A stretch of DNA of 64,000 nucleotides from CAWANP01 sp963783445. GTDB lineage: Bacteria > Chloroflexota > Anaerolineae > JAAYZQ01. The translations under genes were made by a program, and so were the position numbers. Of the stretch, positions 17,741 through 26,362 are shown piece by piece (the first letter of the stretch is position 1; each line of letters starts with the position of its first letter). The notes under the pieces were generated by a model that did no database searches, was not told the origin of the DNA, and saw only the letters and a program-made list of their open reading frames with translations. The stretch spans positions 310,001-374,000 of the forward strand of contig CAWANP010000012.1 of the NCBI GenBank assembly GCA_963783445.1. Direction: 5' to 3'.

Positions 17741-17808
17741 AGCAGTTGTCCCGGGAAAGTACGACCAGATGGTACCATGCCCGTTCCAGAGCCTCCTGGA
17801 AACAGGGT

Positions 17809-17837
17809 TTGTCAAGACTCTTGTCTTGGGGTATACT
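17809..17837 (+). promoter_or_regulatory. Promoter of the GT2/radical SAM genes
   Basis: TTGTCA (17809-17814), 17-bp spacer, TATACT (17832-17837). Its position shows that the upstream in-frame ATG at 17769 cannot be the start of the GT2 gene. Confidence 0.7.
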
Positions 17838-17927
17838 GTTCCAACACTTGCACTCCGCTACGCGCGGAGTGTTGCGCGCAGCGTATGGATGCTCAATCGC
17901 TCGTACTTGACGGTGAGGAGTTACTGG

Positions 17928-18614
17928 TTGAAGACTGCCATCATCATCCCGGCCCGAAACGAAGAGATACCTCTGCCCAACGTCATTGCTGAAATTCCGT
18001 CAGGCGTGGTCGATTTGGTGGTCGTCGTGGACAACGGCTCCACCGACCGCACGGCCGAGGTCGCGCGGCAGGCCGGGGCCATCGTCGTCCGCGAACCACG
18101 AGCGGGCTATGGTTATGCCTGTGCGGCTGGCGTGCAGGCCTCTGGCGAACGTGGTGCTGAGGTATTTGTCTTTCTCGATGCGGACGGTAGCTTTGATCCC
18201 GTCCAGATCTCCGATCTGCTGGCTCCCATCAAGACCGCGCAGGCCGGCCTGGTACTGGGTTCGCGGCCGGCGGGTGGAATGGAGCCCGGGGCCATGCCTC
18301 CGCACGCTCGCTTTGGCAACTGGCTTGTGGCCCGGCTGATGCGGCTGCTCTACGGCCTGCGTGTCACCGACCTGGGGCCCTTCCGCGCCATCAGGGCGCA
18401 CTTGCTCGCCCAATTGGATATGCAGGAAATGACCTACGGCTGGCCCACCGAAATGATGGTCAAAGCCGCCCGGCAGGGCGTACGCGTCGTCGAGGTACCG
18501 GTGCGCTACAGGGTGCGGCGCGGCGGACGCTCCAAGGTCAGCGGGACGGTCCGTGGTACAATTCTAGCCACCTATTTCATCCTATCTGTGACACTGCGGT
18601 ACGCTTTTCGTTAG
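17928..18614 (+). CDS. Family 2 glycosyltransferase (DPM1/WsaE-like)
   Basis: About 228 aa. The GT-A core shows IIIPARNEE, a VVDNGSTDRTAEVA nucleotide-binding segment, and FLDADGSFDP with the metal-binding DxD. Near the C-terminus RRGGRSKVSGTVRGT is typical of dolichyl-phosphate mannose synthase-like enzymes, which load a sugar on a polyprenyl-phosphate lipid. A single C-terminal hydrophobic stretch (about 210-225) may touch the membrane. The TTG at 17928 follows GAGGAG by 7 nt; ATG 17889 is an alternative. A polyprenyl-phosphate sugar product would suit GT39-like enzymes such as the one at 1-879 (inference). Confidence 0.88.
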   Translation: MKTAIIIPARNEEIPLPNVIAEIPSGVVDLVVVVDNGSTDRTAEVARQAGAIVVREPRAGYGYACAAGVQASGERGAEVFVFLDADGSFDPVQISDLLAPIKTAQAGLVLGSRPAGGMEPGAMPPHARFGNWLVARLMRLLYGLRVTDLGPFRAIRAHLLAQLDMQEMTYGWPTEMMVKAARQGVRVVEVPVRYRVRRGGRSKVSGTVRGTILATYFILSVTLRYAFR

Positions 18615-18634
18615 AGGGGAGATCTTTCAGTCTG

Positions 18635-19621
18635 ATGTCGCTGCCTTTGCCCAACGAACTGTACATCGAGGTAACCAATCGCTGCAATTCATTGTGCGAG
18701 ACCTGCGTTCGCACCTTTATGACACGGGAGCCACTTCGCGATTTGACCTGGGACGAGTTTCGCGCTCTGGTAGACCAGGTACCTGCTCTGGAGCGAACGG
18801 TACTCCATGGCGTAGGCGAGCCGCTACTCAATCGCGATCTCGTGGACATGATCGCCTACCTGAAAAAACGCGCGAATCCACCTCAGGTGCTCTTTAATTC
18901 CAACGCCATCCTTCTCACTCCAGAGATTCAGGAGTCACTGATAGACGTTGGGTTGGACGAATACCGGATCTCCACCGACGCCGCCCACAGGGCCCTATAC
19001 GCTCGTATTCGCGGGGTGGACGGGTTTGACCAGATGACGGAGAACGTCCACGGCTTTGTCCAACGGATCCAGCAGAGGGGACATGGACCGCGGCTGTCCT
19101 TGTGGTTCACCGCTATCTATGAGAACGTCGGCGATCTGCCCGACCTGGTACGCCTGGCCCATCGCCTCGGGGTGAGCGAAGTCTATGTCCAGAGAATGGT
19201 TTATTACGATGAGGGCCTGGCGCGCCAGCAGCAGTCCGTTTTTCGGACGCTGCAGGCCACAGAGAAGGAGCTTCTCGAGGAAGCTGAGGCACTGGCCGAA
19301 GAACTGGACATCAGTTTCCGCGCTTCGGGAGCCACCTCGCCCCGGCAAAGCCTGCTGTCGTCCGACGGCGACAAGAAGCCGTGGTCCCAATGCCGCCGCC
19401 CCACGTCGCTGATTTACATCTCGGCAAATGGCAACGTCCTGCCCTGTTGTTTATCGCCCTACACGACCCGCGACTATCCGGGGCTGATTCTGGGCAATGC
19501 CTTCGAGGCATCTTTGGCCAAAATCTGGGATGGTACAGCCTATCAGCGATTTCGGACCGCGCTACAAAGCGACACGCCCTGGGAGTCCTGCGACCGCTGT
19601 GGCGTGTTCTGGAGTCTGTAG
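18635..19621 (+). CDS. Radical SAM/SPASM protein
   Basis: 328 aa. The 4Fe-4S motif CNSLCETC (Cys17, 21, 24) binds SAM; GEPLLN and the later STDAAH segments fit a radical SAM barrel. The C-terminal part holds a SPASM-like set of cysteines (SQCRRP, VLPCCLSP, CDRCGV) for auxiliary clusters. SPASM enzymes modify peptides or small molecules; no small precursor peptide gene is visible nearby. It follows the GT2 gene by 20 bp and is probably cotranscribed. Confidence 0.9.
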   Translation: MSLPLPNELYIEVTNRCNSLCETCVRTFMTREPLRDLTWDEFRALVDQVPALERTVLHGVGEPLLNRDLVDMIAYLKKRANPPQVLFNSNAILLTPEIQESLIDVGLDEYRISTDAAHRALYARIRGVDGFDQMTENVHGFVQRIQQRGHGPRLSLWFTAIYENVGDLPDLVRLAHRLGVSEVYVQRMVYYDEGLARQQQSVFRTLQATEKELLEEAEALAEELDISFRASGATSPRQSLLSSDGDKKPWSQCRRPTSLIYISANGNVLPCCLSPYTTRDYPGLILGNAFEASLAKIWDGTAYQRFRTALQSDTPWESCDRCGVFWSL

Positions 19622-19723
19622 AGAGGTCTGACCCTCTCGTGATCTGCGATGAATAGGTTTGGCGCCATCTGGATGCCAACCTCTACCCACCGGTCAGTCT
19701 ACCGGAAGAAAGGGAGGAAAGCG

Positions 19724-22366
19724 ATGAATGCCAAGACACCGCGTCTGTTCGGAATAGCCATTAGCCTGTTGGCTGCCGCATTGCTGATCGCGGCCTGTGG
19801 TTCCGCACCCGAGCCAGCAACTCCGTCAACTGCAGCCGAGCCTACTCAACCAGCGGCCGAATCCACAGAGCCACTAACACCCACCGAGGCGCCAGAACCT
19901 ACCACTGCCCAAGCGGCCCAAACGCAGGAGGGAGAGGTTCTGTTCCCGCCAGAAACGCCATCGGCAGTGCGCGGCAAGGTGATTTTCACCGCCAACTGCG
20001 CCGCGTGCCATGGCGCCGCGGGCGATGGCTCCGGGCTGGCAGGCGCAGCCAACTTCACCGACCTAGAGTTCATGCGTCACGAGAAGCCAGCCGAGTTCTT
20101 TGCGGCTATCCGCGACGGCGTTGAGGGTACCACCATGCCCGCTTGGGGTGAAACGCTAAGCGAGATGGACATCTGGGACGTGCTCTACTACGAACGAACC
20201 TTTGCCACTTCGCCCGAGACGGTTGCCCAGGGACAGGCATTGTTCACCGCCAACTGCGTTGCCTGCCACGGCCAGGCGGGCGACGGTTCAGCGTTGCAGG
20301 GCGCGGCCGACTTTACCGATCAGGAATTCATGAGCAACGAGGATCCAGCCGAGTTCTTTGAGGCCGTCACGGACGGCGTCGAAGGTTCGGCCATGCCTGC
20401 CTGGGGCGCGACCTTTGACGAAGAAGAAATCTGGTCTCTAATCGACTATGTTTGGACCTTTGCCTACGAATATCCCAAGGAAGCGGCGCCTGAGCCAGAA
20501 CCAACCGCCATCGAACCCACAGCAGCGCCTGAGGCGGAAGCGCCCTCGCCACAGGGGATGCCATCTGCGGTACGCGGGAAAGCGGTCTTTACGGCCAACT
20601 GCATCGCTTGCCACGGCGAGGCGGGCGATGGCTCATCCCTGCAGGGTGCGGCCGATTTCACCGACCTGGAATTCATGCGCCACGAGAAGCCATCCGAGTT
20701 CTTTGCGGCTATCCGCGACGGCGTCGGGGGCACAGCCATGCCTGCCTGGGGCGAGACCCTGAGCGAGGCAGAGATCTGGGACGTGCTCTATTACGAGTGG
20801 ACCTTTGCCACGTCACCGGAGGAGATCGCCCAGGGCCAGGATCTGTTCGCCGCCAACTGTATCACCTGTCATGGTCAGGCGGGCGATGGTTCTGGATTGG
20901 CGGGCGCAGCCAATTTCACAGACCGCGAGTTCATGGACAACGAAGATCCAGCCGAGTTCTTTGAGGCCATCGCCACAGGCATCAATGGTTCGGCCATGCC
21001 ATCGTGGGGCGACATCCTGGACGAGGACCAGATCTGGTCTCTGGTCAACTATCTCTGGACCTTTGCCTACGAGTACCCGGAAGCTGTTGAGGCGGAGCCC
21101 ATGCCAGAGATAGAATTGCCAGAGGAGCCCGATCCGGCCGTGGGGGCAAAGATCTGGCAGCAGAAGCCCTGCATCGGCTGCCACGGTGCTGAAGCGGAGG
21201 GCGACATCGGTCCCAAGCTGGCCGGGACGCCGCTGGAGTTTGATGAGGCATTGCTCCGAGTGCGTGTCGGCAAGGCTCCTATGCCCGCCTTCAGCGAGGC
21301 GCAGATCAGCGACCTGGAGCTGCAGCACATCTTTGCCTGGTTCAAGTCCCTGACCCCGCCCACACCCACCCCTGGGCCCACTGACACACCCCCACCCGCT
21401 TCCAGCGGCCCGACGGCCACGCCCAAGCCAGCGCTGCCGCCCTCAGGCCACTTGATGGCCTTCTGGGAACACGTCAACTGGGTTAAGGTCCACTCTGACT
21501 TTGCCAAGGATGGCACTCCTGACCTTGCCAGTCTGCAGGATCGGGTGCGCCAGGCCAAGGAACGGGGCAACGGCGCTCTGCAAGAAGCCGATCTGGCCAT
21601 CGCAGACATCCCAAACCCGCAGGCCCAAAATACCATCCGGGAAGTCAAAGGCTTCATCAACGAGATACTCGGTCACGCTGACGCTGCCCTGGCGACACAG
21701 GACCTGAACACTGCGCGCAGCGAGGCTGGCAAAATGGTCGAGATCTCCCGGCTAGACGCCTGGCCATTGGCCTCGCAAGCGGTCAAACAAGCCGGGTTTA
21801 CCGGTTCCGTGCTGGTGCGGGTCAAGAACCAGAATGGCAGCCCCCTCGCGGGCGCCCTGGTCACAGCTTTGACCGCGCCGACGCCATCTGGCGGCCAGAC
21901 CGACGCCAATGGCCAGGTACTGATGCCTGATCTGGCTGCCGTACGGGTGATGCAGGTCAAAGCCTACAAAGAGGGCCTGGTCTACCATGAGGTCAACGTC
22001 ACCGTCCCGCAGGGCGGTCGAGCGGTCGCCGACATCACGCTGCCTGGTCCGCCTACCGGGGGCGTATCGCCGGTGGTTGCCAATGCCAGCATCAATCCCG
22101 CATCGGGGCCTGGCAATGCCCAGGTCACTTTCCGCATGACGGGCACTGACCCGCAGGGCCACGCCAACATCGCCGAAGACCAGGTCTTTGCTCTGAATCC
22201 CGAACTGGGTAATGCCTATATCCTGCGCTCGGCGGGCGGCGACAATTGGGAGGAGACAGTTGATCTACCCAATCTCGGACCCGGGACCCATACCTGGTAC
22301 TTTTTCATCGTGGACCACCAGTGCAACACCAGCAACGTCGTGCCACTGACCTACACAGTACAGTGA
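19724..22366 (+). CDS. Penta-heme c-type cytochrome lipoprotein with duplicated heme modules
   Basis: 880 aa. The start at 19724 (after GGGAGGAAAGCG) gives a lipoprotein signal with lipobox LIAACGS, so the mature N-terminus should be a lipid-modified Cys outside the membrane. A Pro/Thr/Glu-rich spacer is followed by five CxxCH heme sites with Cys at 92, 178, 293, 379 and 483. Domains 1-2 and 3-4 form two near-identical di-heme units 603 bp apart (internal duplication); domain 5 is divergent. After a Pro-rich linker, residues about 555-650 are helical, 700-780 look like a carboxypeptidase-regulatory/Ig-like domain, and 790-880 are another beta domain. It probably works in extracytoplasmic electron transfer. 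The next gene overlaps it by 4 bp. Confidence 0.92.
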   Translation: MNAKTPRLFGIAISLLAAALLIAACGSAPEPATPSTAAEPTQPAAESTEPLTPTEAPEPTTAQAAQTQEGEVLFPPETPSAVRGKVIFTANCAACHGAAGDGSGLAGAANFTDLEFMRHEKPAEFFAAIRDGVEGTTMPAWGETLSEMDIWDVLYYERTFATSPETVAQGQALFTANCVACHGQAGDGSALQGAADFTDQEFMSNEDPAEFFEAVTDGVEGSAMPAWGATFDEEEIWSLIDYVWTFAYEYPKEAAPEPEPTAIEPTAAPEAEAPSPQGMPSAVRGKAVFTANCIACHGEAGDGSSLQGAADFTDLEFMRHEKPSEFFAAIRDGVGGTAMPAWGETLSEAEIWDVLYYEWTFATSPEEIAQGQDLFAANCITCHGQAGDGSGLAGAANFTDREFMDNEDPAEFFEAIATGINGSAMPSWGDILDEDQIWSLVNYLWTFAYEYPEAVEAEPMPEIELPEEPDPAVGAKIWQQKPCIGCHGAEAEGDIGPKLAGTPLEFDEALLRVRVGKAPMPAFSEAQISDLELQHIFAWFKSLTPPTPTPGPTDTPPPASSGPTATPKPALPPSGHLMAFWEHVNWVKVHSDFAKDGTPDLASLQDRVRQAKERGNGALQEADLAIADIPNPQAQNTIREVKGFINEILGHADAALATQDLNTARSEAGKMVEISRLDAWPLASQAVKQAGFTGSVLVRVKNQNGSPLAGALVTALTAPTPSGGQTDANGQVLMPDLAAVRVMQVKAYKEGLVYHEVNVTVPQGGRAVADITLPGPPTGGVSPVVANASINPASGPGNAQVTFRMTGTDPQGHANIAEDQVFALNPELGNAYILRSAGGDNWEETVDLPNLGPGTHTWYFFIVDHQCNTSNVVPLTYTVQ
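19964..21063 (+). repeat. Tandem intragenic duplication, 603-bp period
   Basis: The segment beginning near 19964 recurs near 20567; three anchor points (the AACTGC heme sites at 19994/20597, GA(G/A)TTCATGCG at 20066/20669, AACGA at 20336/20939) all give exactly 603 bp. Each copy encodes two heme domains. Copies differ at many third positions, so the event is not recent. Confidence 0.85.
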
Positions 22367-23088
22367 GACGCTGGGCGGCGCCCCTGGTACTCTTGGGGCT
22401 CGTGCCGCTGCTAGCCTTGGCGCTGAGGCCGGGGGCAATACCCCCGGCCCCGGCCTCTATGCCCTTGGTCGATCCCGAACTGGGCGTGCCCGTAGGTGAG
22501 CCGCTCCTTTCGACTGCCACAGGCGCAAAACTGGCCATGGACGGCGCCGTCGAGGCAGCTTGGGAACAGGCCCCGGTGCTATCCGTGCCATTGCACTATG
22601 GGCTACACGGCGACGAGCAGGTGGGCGTGCTGGCATTGCAGTCGCTGCACGATACCGAGAACGTCTACTTTCTGGCCCGATGGCCCGCAGCTTCGCACGG
22701 CGGCGAGCCTGACGTCTGGCGTAACCTCATGACGGTCCATTGGCGATTGGTAGACCCAGGCCACGTCTCGGGTGAGTCTACGGGGAGCGACGGATTGGCC
22801 TGCACGGTGGGCTGCCATACCGCTACTGCCGACGGGCAAGGCCAGATCGCCGGCATCCGCCCCGAGACGATCCCGCCGGGATTGAGCCAGGACCTGCCAT
22901 CCGGCGGCAGCTGGTTGGATGGCGAGTGGCTTGTAGAGTGGAGCCGGCCCAAGATCAGCGAAAGTCCCTACGATCAGAACCTTGATGACCCCGAACAGGC
23001 ATACCGATTCTTTGTAAAACTGTTTCTGGGATTGGAGGGCCAGGCCGACCCCGTGTCCAGCGTTCACAACCTGAGGCTCGGCCGGTGA
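22363..23088 (+). CDS. Ethylbenzene dehydrogenase-like heme-binding protein with CX3CH motif
   Basis: 241 aa. The GTG start overlaps the previous stop (GTGA). One N-terminal membrane or signal segment (about 5-22) is followed by an extracytoplasmic beta domain resembling the heme-b-binding gamma subunit of DMSO-reductase-type enzymes (ethylbenzene dehydrogenase type), with DGAVEAAWEQAP and the final VSSVHNLRLGR. It also carries CTVGCH near residue 146, a CX3CH that could attach heme c in an unusual way. It is coupled to the penta-heme lipoprotein, so the two probably pass electrons to each other. No catalytic molybdopterin subunit is in the window. Confidence 0.78.
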   Translation: MRRWAAPLVLLGLVPLLALALRPGAIPPAPASMPLVDPELGVPVGEPLLSTATGAKLAMDGAVEAAWEQAPVLSVPLHYGLHGDEQVGVLALQSLHDTENVYFLARWPAASHGGEPDVWRNLMTVHWRLVDPGHVSGESTGSDGLACTVGCHTATADGQGQIAGIRPETIPPGLSQDLPSGGSWLDGEWLVEWSRPKISESPYDQNLDDPEQAYRFFVKLFLGLEGQADPVSSVHNLRLGR

Positions 23089-25811
23089 AAAGCCCTTGGG
23101 CGCCATCGGCCGCAAGGGTCGCGCGTGATTCTGCTCCTCTGCTGGCGGTGGGCTTGCTGGTAGCAGCTTATGCGATCACCTTGGGCACCATGTCACTGCG
23201 CCGGCACCAGAACCTTCATACCAACGCCCTGGATCTGGGCTATACGGATCAGGCCGTATGGAATACACTCCACGGCCGGCCCTTCCGCTTCTCCACCTAC
23301 CTGGACGCCGCTTTCTACCTCGACATCCCCATCCAGGTGTTCCGAGATCCCGGCATGCTCCTGGGTTACCACGTTGAACCGATCCTGGCCGCCATCAGCC
23401 TCCTTTACCTGGTCCACGATGGGCCAGAATCGCTGCTGTGGTTGCAGACATTCGTCATTGCCTTAGGGGCGATTCCTGTCTATCTTATTGCGCATTCCCG
23501 CTTCAGAAGGCAGAATGCGGTGGCCAGGGAAGTGGACGCAACACGCAACACGCAATACGTCACACGCTGGATCCCCGTCGGCTTTGTCCTCCTCTATCTC
23601 CTCTCCCCATCGCTGCAAGCCGCGAACCTATCGGACTTTCACGCAGTTGCATTGAGTCCGGCCCTTCTGCTGGCAGCATTCTATTTCCTCGAGACCGACC
23701 GGCCCTGGGGCTTTGCGATTTTCGCCATTCTGGCCACCATGACCAAAGAGGAGGTAGGCATTATCGTCGCCATGATGGGCCTGTGGGCCGCCTTTGTGCG
23801 GCGACGATGGGCATTGGGTCTGGGGATCGCCGCCTTTGGCGCGGGCTGGTCGCTGCTCTCCTTCCAGGTGATCGTGCCCTATTTTAATGGCCTCGGCAGC
23901 TCGGCCTTCCTGGTACGCTATGGCCAATTTGGCGACAGCCCCGCCGGCATCCTCCGCAACATCGTACAGAAGCCGTATCTTTTCACGGACTGGCTGCGTC
24001 GCCCCGAGGTTGCGCGCTACCTGCGTGATCTGTGGCTCAGCAGCGGGGGTCTGGCGATCTTGTATCCGCTCAGCCTGGTAATGGCCTTGCCCTCCCTGGC
24101 GCTGAACCTCTTTTCCCGTTATGCCTGGATGCGCTCGGGCGGGGGACATTACTCGGCGGCCATCGTCCCCTTCCTGGTGATCTCGGCGATCTATGGGGTA
24201 GCCTGGCTGGCAGGGAAGACTGGCAAATGGGCAGAGGGGCGAAGCGGAAAATGGCAAGCACAGCAGGTGATCACTGTCTTGCTTGTATGTATGGGGCTGG
24301 TAGTAGCGTTGGGAAATCAGTACTACAGTGGTATCTTGCCGTTTTCGAGGCGATTCGCGCTAGAGCCAGTAGATGAGCATGCTCGCCGTGCGGGATCGTT
24401 CATCGACCAAGTCAACGCTCTGCCACCCGATGTACCCATCTCGGCAAGCTCGGGTCTTTATCCCCACGTAGCTCACCGGGAGAAAGCCTATCTATTTCCC
24501 ACCATCAGCGATGCCGAGTTCATCCTGCTGGATGCGACAGGCCCATCCAGCCCCGTAGGCGCCGGAGATCAGTACCAGATCGTACGCGAACTGCTGGATT
24601 ATGCCGAGTTCGGCGTAGCCAAGAGCGACCATGGGTTCCTGCTGCTGGAGCGCGGTCTCGACGAGTACCGGGTTTCACCTACCTTCTACGCTGCATTCCT
24701 CGCCGGCAGTGCATCACCGCAGAACCCGGTTGGTGCCGACTTTGGTGGGCTGCTGCGGTTGGAGGGCTTTGATTGGGACGTGCGCCCCGTGGTCCGCCCC
24801 GAGAAAGTGGTAGAGATAGCGACCTATTGGCGGGCATTGTCGCCCCTGGACAACGACTATCGTCTGGTCTTCTATTTCTGGGATAAGGACGGCGGCCTGG
24901 TACGCATTCAGCCGGAGGAACAGGTGGTACACTGGTATCCTACCTGGCTGTGGGAGCCAGGGCAGGTGGTCAAGGTAACACTGCCCCCACTGCCTGTGGG
25001 CGATCTGGCCCACGTGGGGGTAGCGGTACTGGGCCCGGGCATCGAAAACTCGGACGTCGAGGGCCGCATCGTGCCCATAACCCGGGCGGGGGAGCAGGAC
25101 CATGGTACTGTGGGAACAAAACACAATTCTGGAGCTAACGAGACCCTAATGGACAACGCACTCATCGTCGTCGCCAAGGAGCCGGTCCCTGGCCTGACCA
25201 AGACGCGCCTTTGCCCTCCTTTCACGCCAGCGGGTGCAGCCGAGTTCTATCGCTGTTTATTGCTGGATACGCTGGCGCTGATGTCGCGGGTGGAGGTGGC
25301 AGATCATGCTATAGCCTACACACCCGAAGAAGCCCAACCCTATTTCGAGAGGCTTGCGCCCAATGGCTTTGGGCTGGTACCACAGCAGGGCGCCGACCTG
25401 GGGGAGCGCCTGGCCAATGCTCTGCGCCACCATTTTGACCTGGGTTTCCGGCGGGCCGTCATCATGAACAGCGATGGCCCCACACTGCCCCTGGCCTTCC
25501 TGGAGGAGGCATTTTCAGGGCTCGATCGCGCTGAAATTACCTTGGGACCGGGCCATGACGGCGGCTACTACCTCATTGGCATGAAACGTCTGTATCCAGA
25601 GCTTTTCCAGGGGATCGCGTGGAGCACCGAGCGCGTGATTCCCCAGACACTGGCAGCGTGTCACCGGCTCGGGTTAAGGGTACATCAACTGCCCGAGTGG
25701 TATGATGTCGACATAGAGGCCGATCTGAAACGCCTGCGCCAAGATCTGGCGCGAGATCCGGCGTTGGCGCCCTGCACCGGGACCTTCCTGAGCCATAGAC
25801 GGCCAGACTGA
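23085..25811 (+). CDS. DUF2079 membrane protein in one reading frame with a TIGR04282/DUF2064 glycosyltransferase
   Basis: As given, 908 aa in one frame from a GTG overlapping the previous stop. Residues 1-430 have about ten membrane segments and match DUF2079 (GT-C-like) proteins, with TDQAVWNTLHGRPF in the first loop and a later soluble part (445-685). Residues 689-908 match the TIGR04282 arsenosugar-type glycosyltransferase family. The linker HGTVGTKHNSGANETL looks artificial: in the +1 frame the DUF2079 part would instead end LWEQNTILELTRP, with its TAA overlapping the ATG at 25149 (TAATG). One extra base near 25095-25105 would thus have fused two coupled genes. Two loop insertions (about 23530-23566 and 24215-24255) look low-complexity. 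Confidence 0.85.
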   Translation: MKSPWAPSAARVARDSAPLLAVGLLVAAYAITLGTMSLRRHQNLHTNALDLGYTDQAVWNTLHGRPFRFSTYLDAAFYLDIPIQVFRDPGMLLGYHVEPILAAISLLYLVHDGPESLLWLQTFVIALGAIPVYLIAHSRFRRQNAVAREVDATRNTQYVTRWIPVGFVLLYLLSPSLQAANLSDFHAVALSPALLLAAFYFLETDRPWGFAIFAILATMTKEEVGIIVAMMGLWAAFVRRRWALGLGIAAFGAGWSLLSFQVIVPYFNGLGSSAFLVRYGQFGDSPAGILRNIVQKPYLFTDWLRRPEVARYLRDLWLSSGGLAILYPLSLVMALPSLALNLFSRYAWMRSGGGHYSAAIVPFLVISAIYGVAWLAGKTGKWAEGRSGKWQAQQVITVLLVCMGLVVALGNQYYSGILPFSRRFALEPVDEHARRAGSFIDQVNALPPDVPISASSGLYPHVAHREKAYLFPTISDAEFILLDATGPSSPVGAGDQYQIVRELLDYAEFGVAKSDHGFLLLERGLDEYRVSPTFYAAFLAGSASPQNPVGADFGGLLRLEGFDWDVRPVVRPEKVVEIATYWRALSPLDNDYRLVFYFWDKDGGLVRIQPEEQVVHWYPTWLWEPGQVVKVTLPPLPVGDLAHVGVAVLGPGIENSDVEGRIVPITRAGEQDHGTVGTKHNSGANETLMDNALIVVAKEPVPGLTKTRLCPPFTPAGAAEFYRCLLLDTLALMSRVEVADHAIAYTPEEAQPYFERLAPNGFGLVPQQGADLGERLANALRHHFDLGFRRAVIMNSDGPTLPLAFLEEAFSGLDRAEITLGPGHDGGYYLIGMKRLYPELFQGIAWSTERVIPQTLAACHRLGLRVHQLPEWYDVDIEADLKRLRQDLARDPALAPCTGTFLSHRRPD
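23536..23563 (+). repeat. Degenerate 7-bp tandem repeat inside DUF2079 gene
   Basis: Four units of ACGCAAC, ACGCAAC, ACGCAAT, ACGTCAC in a row, within a loop of the membrane protein between two membrane segments. The 28-bp length is not a multiple of three, yet the frame is open on both sides. Confidence 0.7.
25149..25811 (+). CDS. TIGR04282 (DUF2064) glycosyltransferase, probable separate gene
   Basis: 220 aa if read from the ATG at 25149. The N-terminus VVAKEPVPGLTKTRLCPP is the nucleotide-binding start of the family; MNSDGPTLP provides the metal-binding Asp and LGPGHDGGYYLIG the acceptor-side block. Family members near arsenic genes make arsenosugars, but most are simply cytoplasmic GT-A enzymes of unknown substrate. 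I list it apart because the ATG overlaps a TAA in the +1 frame of the upstream gene, the usual arrangement for coupled genes; the continuous frame seen here may result from a one-base insertion. Confidence 0.6.
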   Translation: MDNALIVVAKEPVPGLTKTRLCPPFTPAGAAEFYRCLLLDTLALMSRVEVADHAIAYTPEEAQPYFERLAPNGFGLVPQQGADLGERLANALRHHFDLGFRRAVIMNSDGPTLPLAFLEEAFSGLDRAEITLGPGHDGGYYLIGMKRLYPELFQGIAWSTERVIPQTLAACHRLGLRVHQLPEWYDVDIEADLKRLRQDLARDPALAPCTGTFLSHRRPD

Positions 25812-26355
25812 CTATATGCTCAGGTGGCGAGCAGCCAGCAGCAACCCTATCACGCTCATACTGTCCATGATCTCACCCTCCAGGGCCATGCGCAACGACT
25901 CGCCGAAGGGAAAGATCCGGCGCTCCAGAAATTCGGTCTCGTCGGCTTGTGCTTGGGCAGGCGCCAGATCCTCGCCGATGTAGAGGTAGGCCGTCTCGTC
26001 GCAAATGCACTTGGAGGTATAGTAGCGGCTGATGGGGAGCAGCCGCCTGGCATGATAACCTGCCTCCTCGGCCAACTCCCGCTGGGCTGCTTGTTCCAGC
26101 GTCTCACCCTGGTGCACGCCGCCTGTCGGGATCTCCCAACGATGGTTCTCGCCCTGGACATAGCGGTAACTGGCGCACCAGTAGTACGTGGCTGTCATCG
26201 ACAAAGGGTACCACCCCTACGCAATTGCCAAAGGTGACCACGCCATAGATGGTCGTCCGGCCATCGGGCATCTCGGCCACATCCTCGCGCAAGCGCATCC
26301 AAGCATTCTCATAGATGGGCCGGCTGGATTGTGTCTTCCATCGTTTCGGCTTCAT
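25812..26355 (-). pseudogene. Nudix hydrolase (ADP-ribose pyrophosphatase-like), one +1 shift
   Basis: The N-terminal half (MKPKRWKTQSSRPIYENAW to VLLVRQ) and the C-terminal half (YRYVQGENHRWEIPTGG onward) are in different frames; an extra T near 26173 separates them. Joined they give 180 aa with a complete Nudix box, GGxxxGETxxQAAQRELAEEAG, followed by the C-terminal helix. The family hydrolyses nucleoside diphosphates linked to another group. The gene starts 7 bp after the stop of the radical SAM gene upstream, so they share a transcript. Truncated gene or one-base sequence error. Confidence 0.82.
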
Positions 26356-26362
26356 GGGGTTC

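Noticed and set aside
22321..22362. Upstream start for the ethylbenzene-dehydrogenase-like gene
   Set aside because: It would overlap the cytochrome gene by 46 bp and add residues with no signal-peptide character; the GTG at 22363 gives a 4-bp overlap.
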